Part shown: one piece after another, positions 61,179 to 62,443 of the stretch
Layout: each line of letters opens with the position of its first letter
Position numbering within the stretch: position 1 is the stretch's first letter
Source: Bdellovibrionales bacterium
GTDB taxonomy: Bacteria > Bdellovibrionota > Bdellovibrionia > Bdellovibrionales > UBA1609
Assembly (NCBI GenBank): GCA_020630675.1
Contig: JAHDIR010000013.1
Span: forward strand, 1-62,443
Length of the DNA stretch: 62,443 bases
Direction of reading: 5' to 3'
The notes under the pieces: model-generated
Seen by the model: the letters and a program-made list of their open reading frames with translations, nothing else
The model's database searches: none
What the model was told of the DNA's origin: nothing
Program-made: the position numbers and the translations under genes

Positions 61179-62443
61179 ATGCTTATATTGTTATTTGGAT
61201 TTTTACTAATCGTGGGTTCTCCTATACAGGCTGAGGAGGCTTCACGTCACAGACCGGAGCGCCCCGAGGATGTGGCCGACTATGAGCTCACTCACCAGAT
61301 ACACCCTGACGAAGCGGCAGTCGTCGAAGCACTTATTACTTCTATCCATACCGATTACCGAGCGGCTTTAGAAATAGCCGATTATTTTATAGCTTGTGTT
61401 CGTGAAGACGATGAATGGTTTCGTAAGCATGGAGATAGTTTTCTACATGCCAAAAGGAATTGTAGTTACAACTTACAGCCTGAGCTCAAGCTCATAAAAG
61501 AACGTTTTACAAAAATGCGCCTCCTTATGGGCCTTGCGCAATATCATCGACCAGGAGATTCTACCCCCACATTCCTGGAGCGTGGTCCCGAATGGGTGCA
61601 AAAACCTTTTAACTCGAAAAAACCTGCGTTTCGATATCCCGTAGAGCCTAAGATTAAGCATAGATTTAAAAACGCAGGGAATTTAAAGGCCCTATCGAAG
61701 AGCGATATGTTTGAAGCCGAAAAACTATTGAACGGAGACCTCAAAATGCGTCGCCACTGGCGTCTTGGGGATCTTACGGATCGAGATTTTTCAGATACCG
61801 TTTGTGCTACGGACTCTAAAAAAAATTATATCAGAGGAGGATCCGACTGCTACCGAAAAGCCTATACGGACCTCATCGTGGGAGATCACTCTCGGGATGA
61901 ATTTAAAGCCGTACCTCTGCTTGCATTTGTCGATAAAGCGGAGCCCTCTCAGGAGGACCTTGTTGAGGCTATCAACAAAATCAAAGCCAATGCCAAAACC
62001 CTGAATGATGCCCTGGAGAGGCGTTATTATATTAAAGAAGACTCAGGCCGCTATCGACTGCGAAAAGACTTTATTCCACTACTCTCTTTCAACCCAGAGC
62101 TTCTGGATCGCATCGAAGCTGGCAACCGACTTATTTACCCCGTGATTGAACCCACTGAGACCGAAGACATCGAACGTCTATATCGATGGCGGCAGATCGT
62201 TGAGGACGGGCGAAAGGCCCGAGCTGAGGCGCTCGTTCGTGAAACTTGGACTCAGTTAGGTGGAATCGTCATATGGAGTGTCGGCTGTATGTTTGTTGCC
62301 AAGGGCTCTCTTGCCAAGGGCCTTTGTGAGCTTCCCGTTGGCCTCGTGGCGAATATTGTATTTTACCAAATGGATTCGGGCCTTTATGATCAAGTCGTAC
62401 GCGATGCATTTTACCGCCCCGATAGCTCTAGAACTATGGGAAT
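61179..62443 (+). CDS. Secreted or membrane-linked protein, partial (runs off the window)
   Basis: From ATG 61179 the frame stays open to the end of the window (about 421 codons, no stop). The N-terminus is a signal peptide (MLILLFGFLLIVGSPIQA). The mature protein is rich in Arg, Glu, Asp, Pro and has Cys at DYFIACVRED, KRNCSYN, DTVCAT and GSDCYR, and a hydrophobic, possibly membrane, stretch near the end (LGGIVIWSVGCMFVAKG). Codon use (CTC, CGC, GTC, CCC, TAC) is clearly more GC-rich than its neighbours, suggesting recent transfer. Function unknown. Confidence 0.75.
   Translation, partial: MLILLFGFLLIVGSPIQAEEASRHRPERPEDVADYELTHQIHPDEAAVVEALITSIHTDYRAALEIADYFIACVREDDEWFRKHGDSFLHAKRNCSYNLQPELKLIKERFTKMRLLMGLAQYHRPGDSTPTFLERGPEWVQKPFNSKKPAFRYPVEPKIKHRFKNAGNLKALSKSDMFEAEKLLNGDLKMRRHWRLGDLTDRDFSDTVCATDSKKNYIRGGSDCYRKAYTDLIVGDHSRDEFKAVPLLAFVDKAEPSQEDLVEAINKIKANAKTLNDALERRYYIKEDSGRYRLRKDFIPLLSFNPELLDRIEAGNRLIYPVIEPTETEDIERLYRWRQIVEDGRKARAEALVRETWTQLGGIVIWSVGCMFVAKGSLAKGLCELPVGLVANIVFYQMDSGLYDQVVRDAFYRPDSSRTMG

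Noticed and set aside
1-62443. CRISPR arrays, rRNA genes, intact insertion sequences, phage integrase
   Set aside because: No regularly spaced repeats, rRNA sequence, transposase or integrase reading frame was seen.

Overview
The window (about 38-40% G+C by eye) looks like the chromosome of a low-GC bacterium of the Bdellovibrionota (Bdellovibrio-like predators). This rests on the mix of genes: a histone-H1-like/SWIB protein, ScpA/ScpB with long acidic tails, a lysC-lysA pair beside an MpaA-type murein-peptide amidase, TIGR00730 LOG and BolA proteins, a GH3-family ligase, and very many small secreted Cys-containing proteins. It is inference from gene content, not a phylogenetic placement.

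Layout. 1-9.5 kb: tRNA-Val(GAC), a zinc-type CDF exporter, then a tightly packed operon (SDR, luciferase-like monooxygenase, semialdehyde dehydrogenase, catalytic and non-catalytic LigB-type subunits, asparaginase-II-family protein, RidA) that resembles the upper 2-aminophenol meta-cleavage pathway (AmnB/A/C/D) without its lower half, followed by an RlmI-type methyltransferase. 9.5-31 kb: housekeeping genes, including acyl-CoA dehydrogenase, a stand-alone B12-binding domain, site-2 protease, scpA-scpB, dus, EVE, fumC, LOG, a TauE-type exporter, a predicted secreted PD-(D/E)XK protein, bolA, a CAP lipoprotein, ettA, H1-like/SWIB, map, ahcY and an Hsp70-like gene. 29-40 kb: thioredoxin/TPR protein, orn, Smr, an OmpA-family barrel protein, a LolC-like gene split by a frameshift, and the DAP/lysine locus (dapD, mpaA, lysC, lysA).

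40-48 kb: a possible small natural-product locus. A Crp/Fnr regulator with an FNR-like recognition helix lies downstream of a GH3-family ligase and a fused ketosynthase III/haem-oxygenase-like diiron protein. Their leader holds a small membrane ORF and a cluster of four TTGAT-N4-ATCAA-type boxes, two of them perfect. murI, a CBS-less IMPDH/GMP reductase and tRNA-Leu(UAA) follow.

48.3-62.4 kb: accessory DNA. A 37-bp imperfect direct repeat starts at the 3' end of tRNA-Leu and recurs at 54.5 kb, bracketing VirB2-like and possible VirB3-like remnants, a zinc-ribbon gene with an in-frame stop, and secreted proteins. Beyond it are more secreted or decayed genes: an aspzincin protease fragment, a caspase-like protein, a signal-peptide-bearing HisK/PHP-like protein. 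The last is a compositionally different secreted-protein gene that runs off the end of the window.
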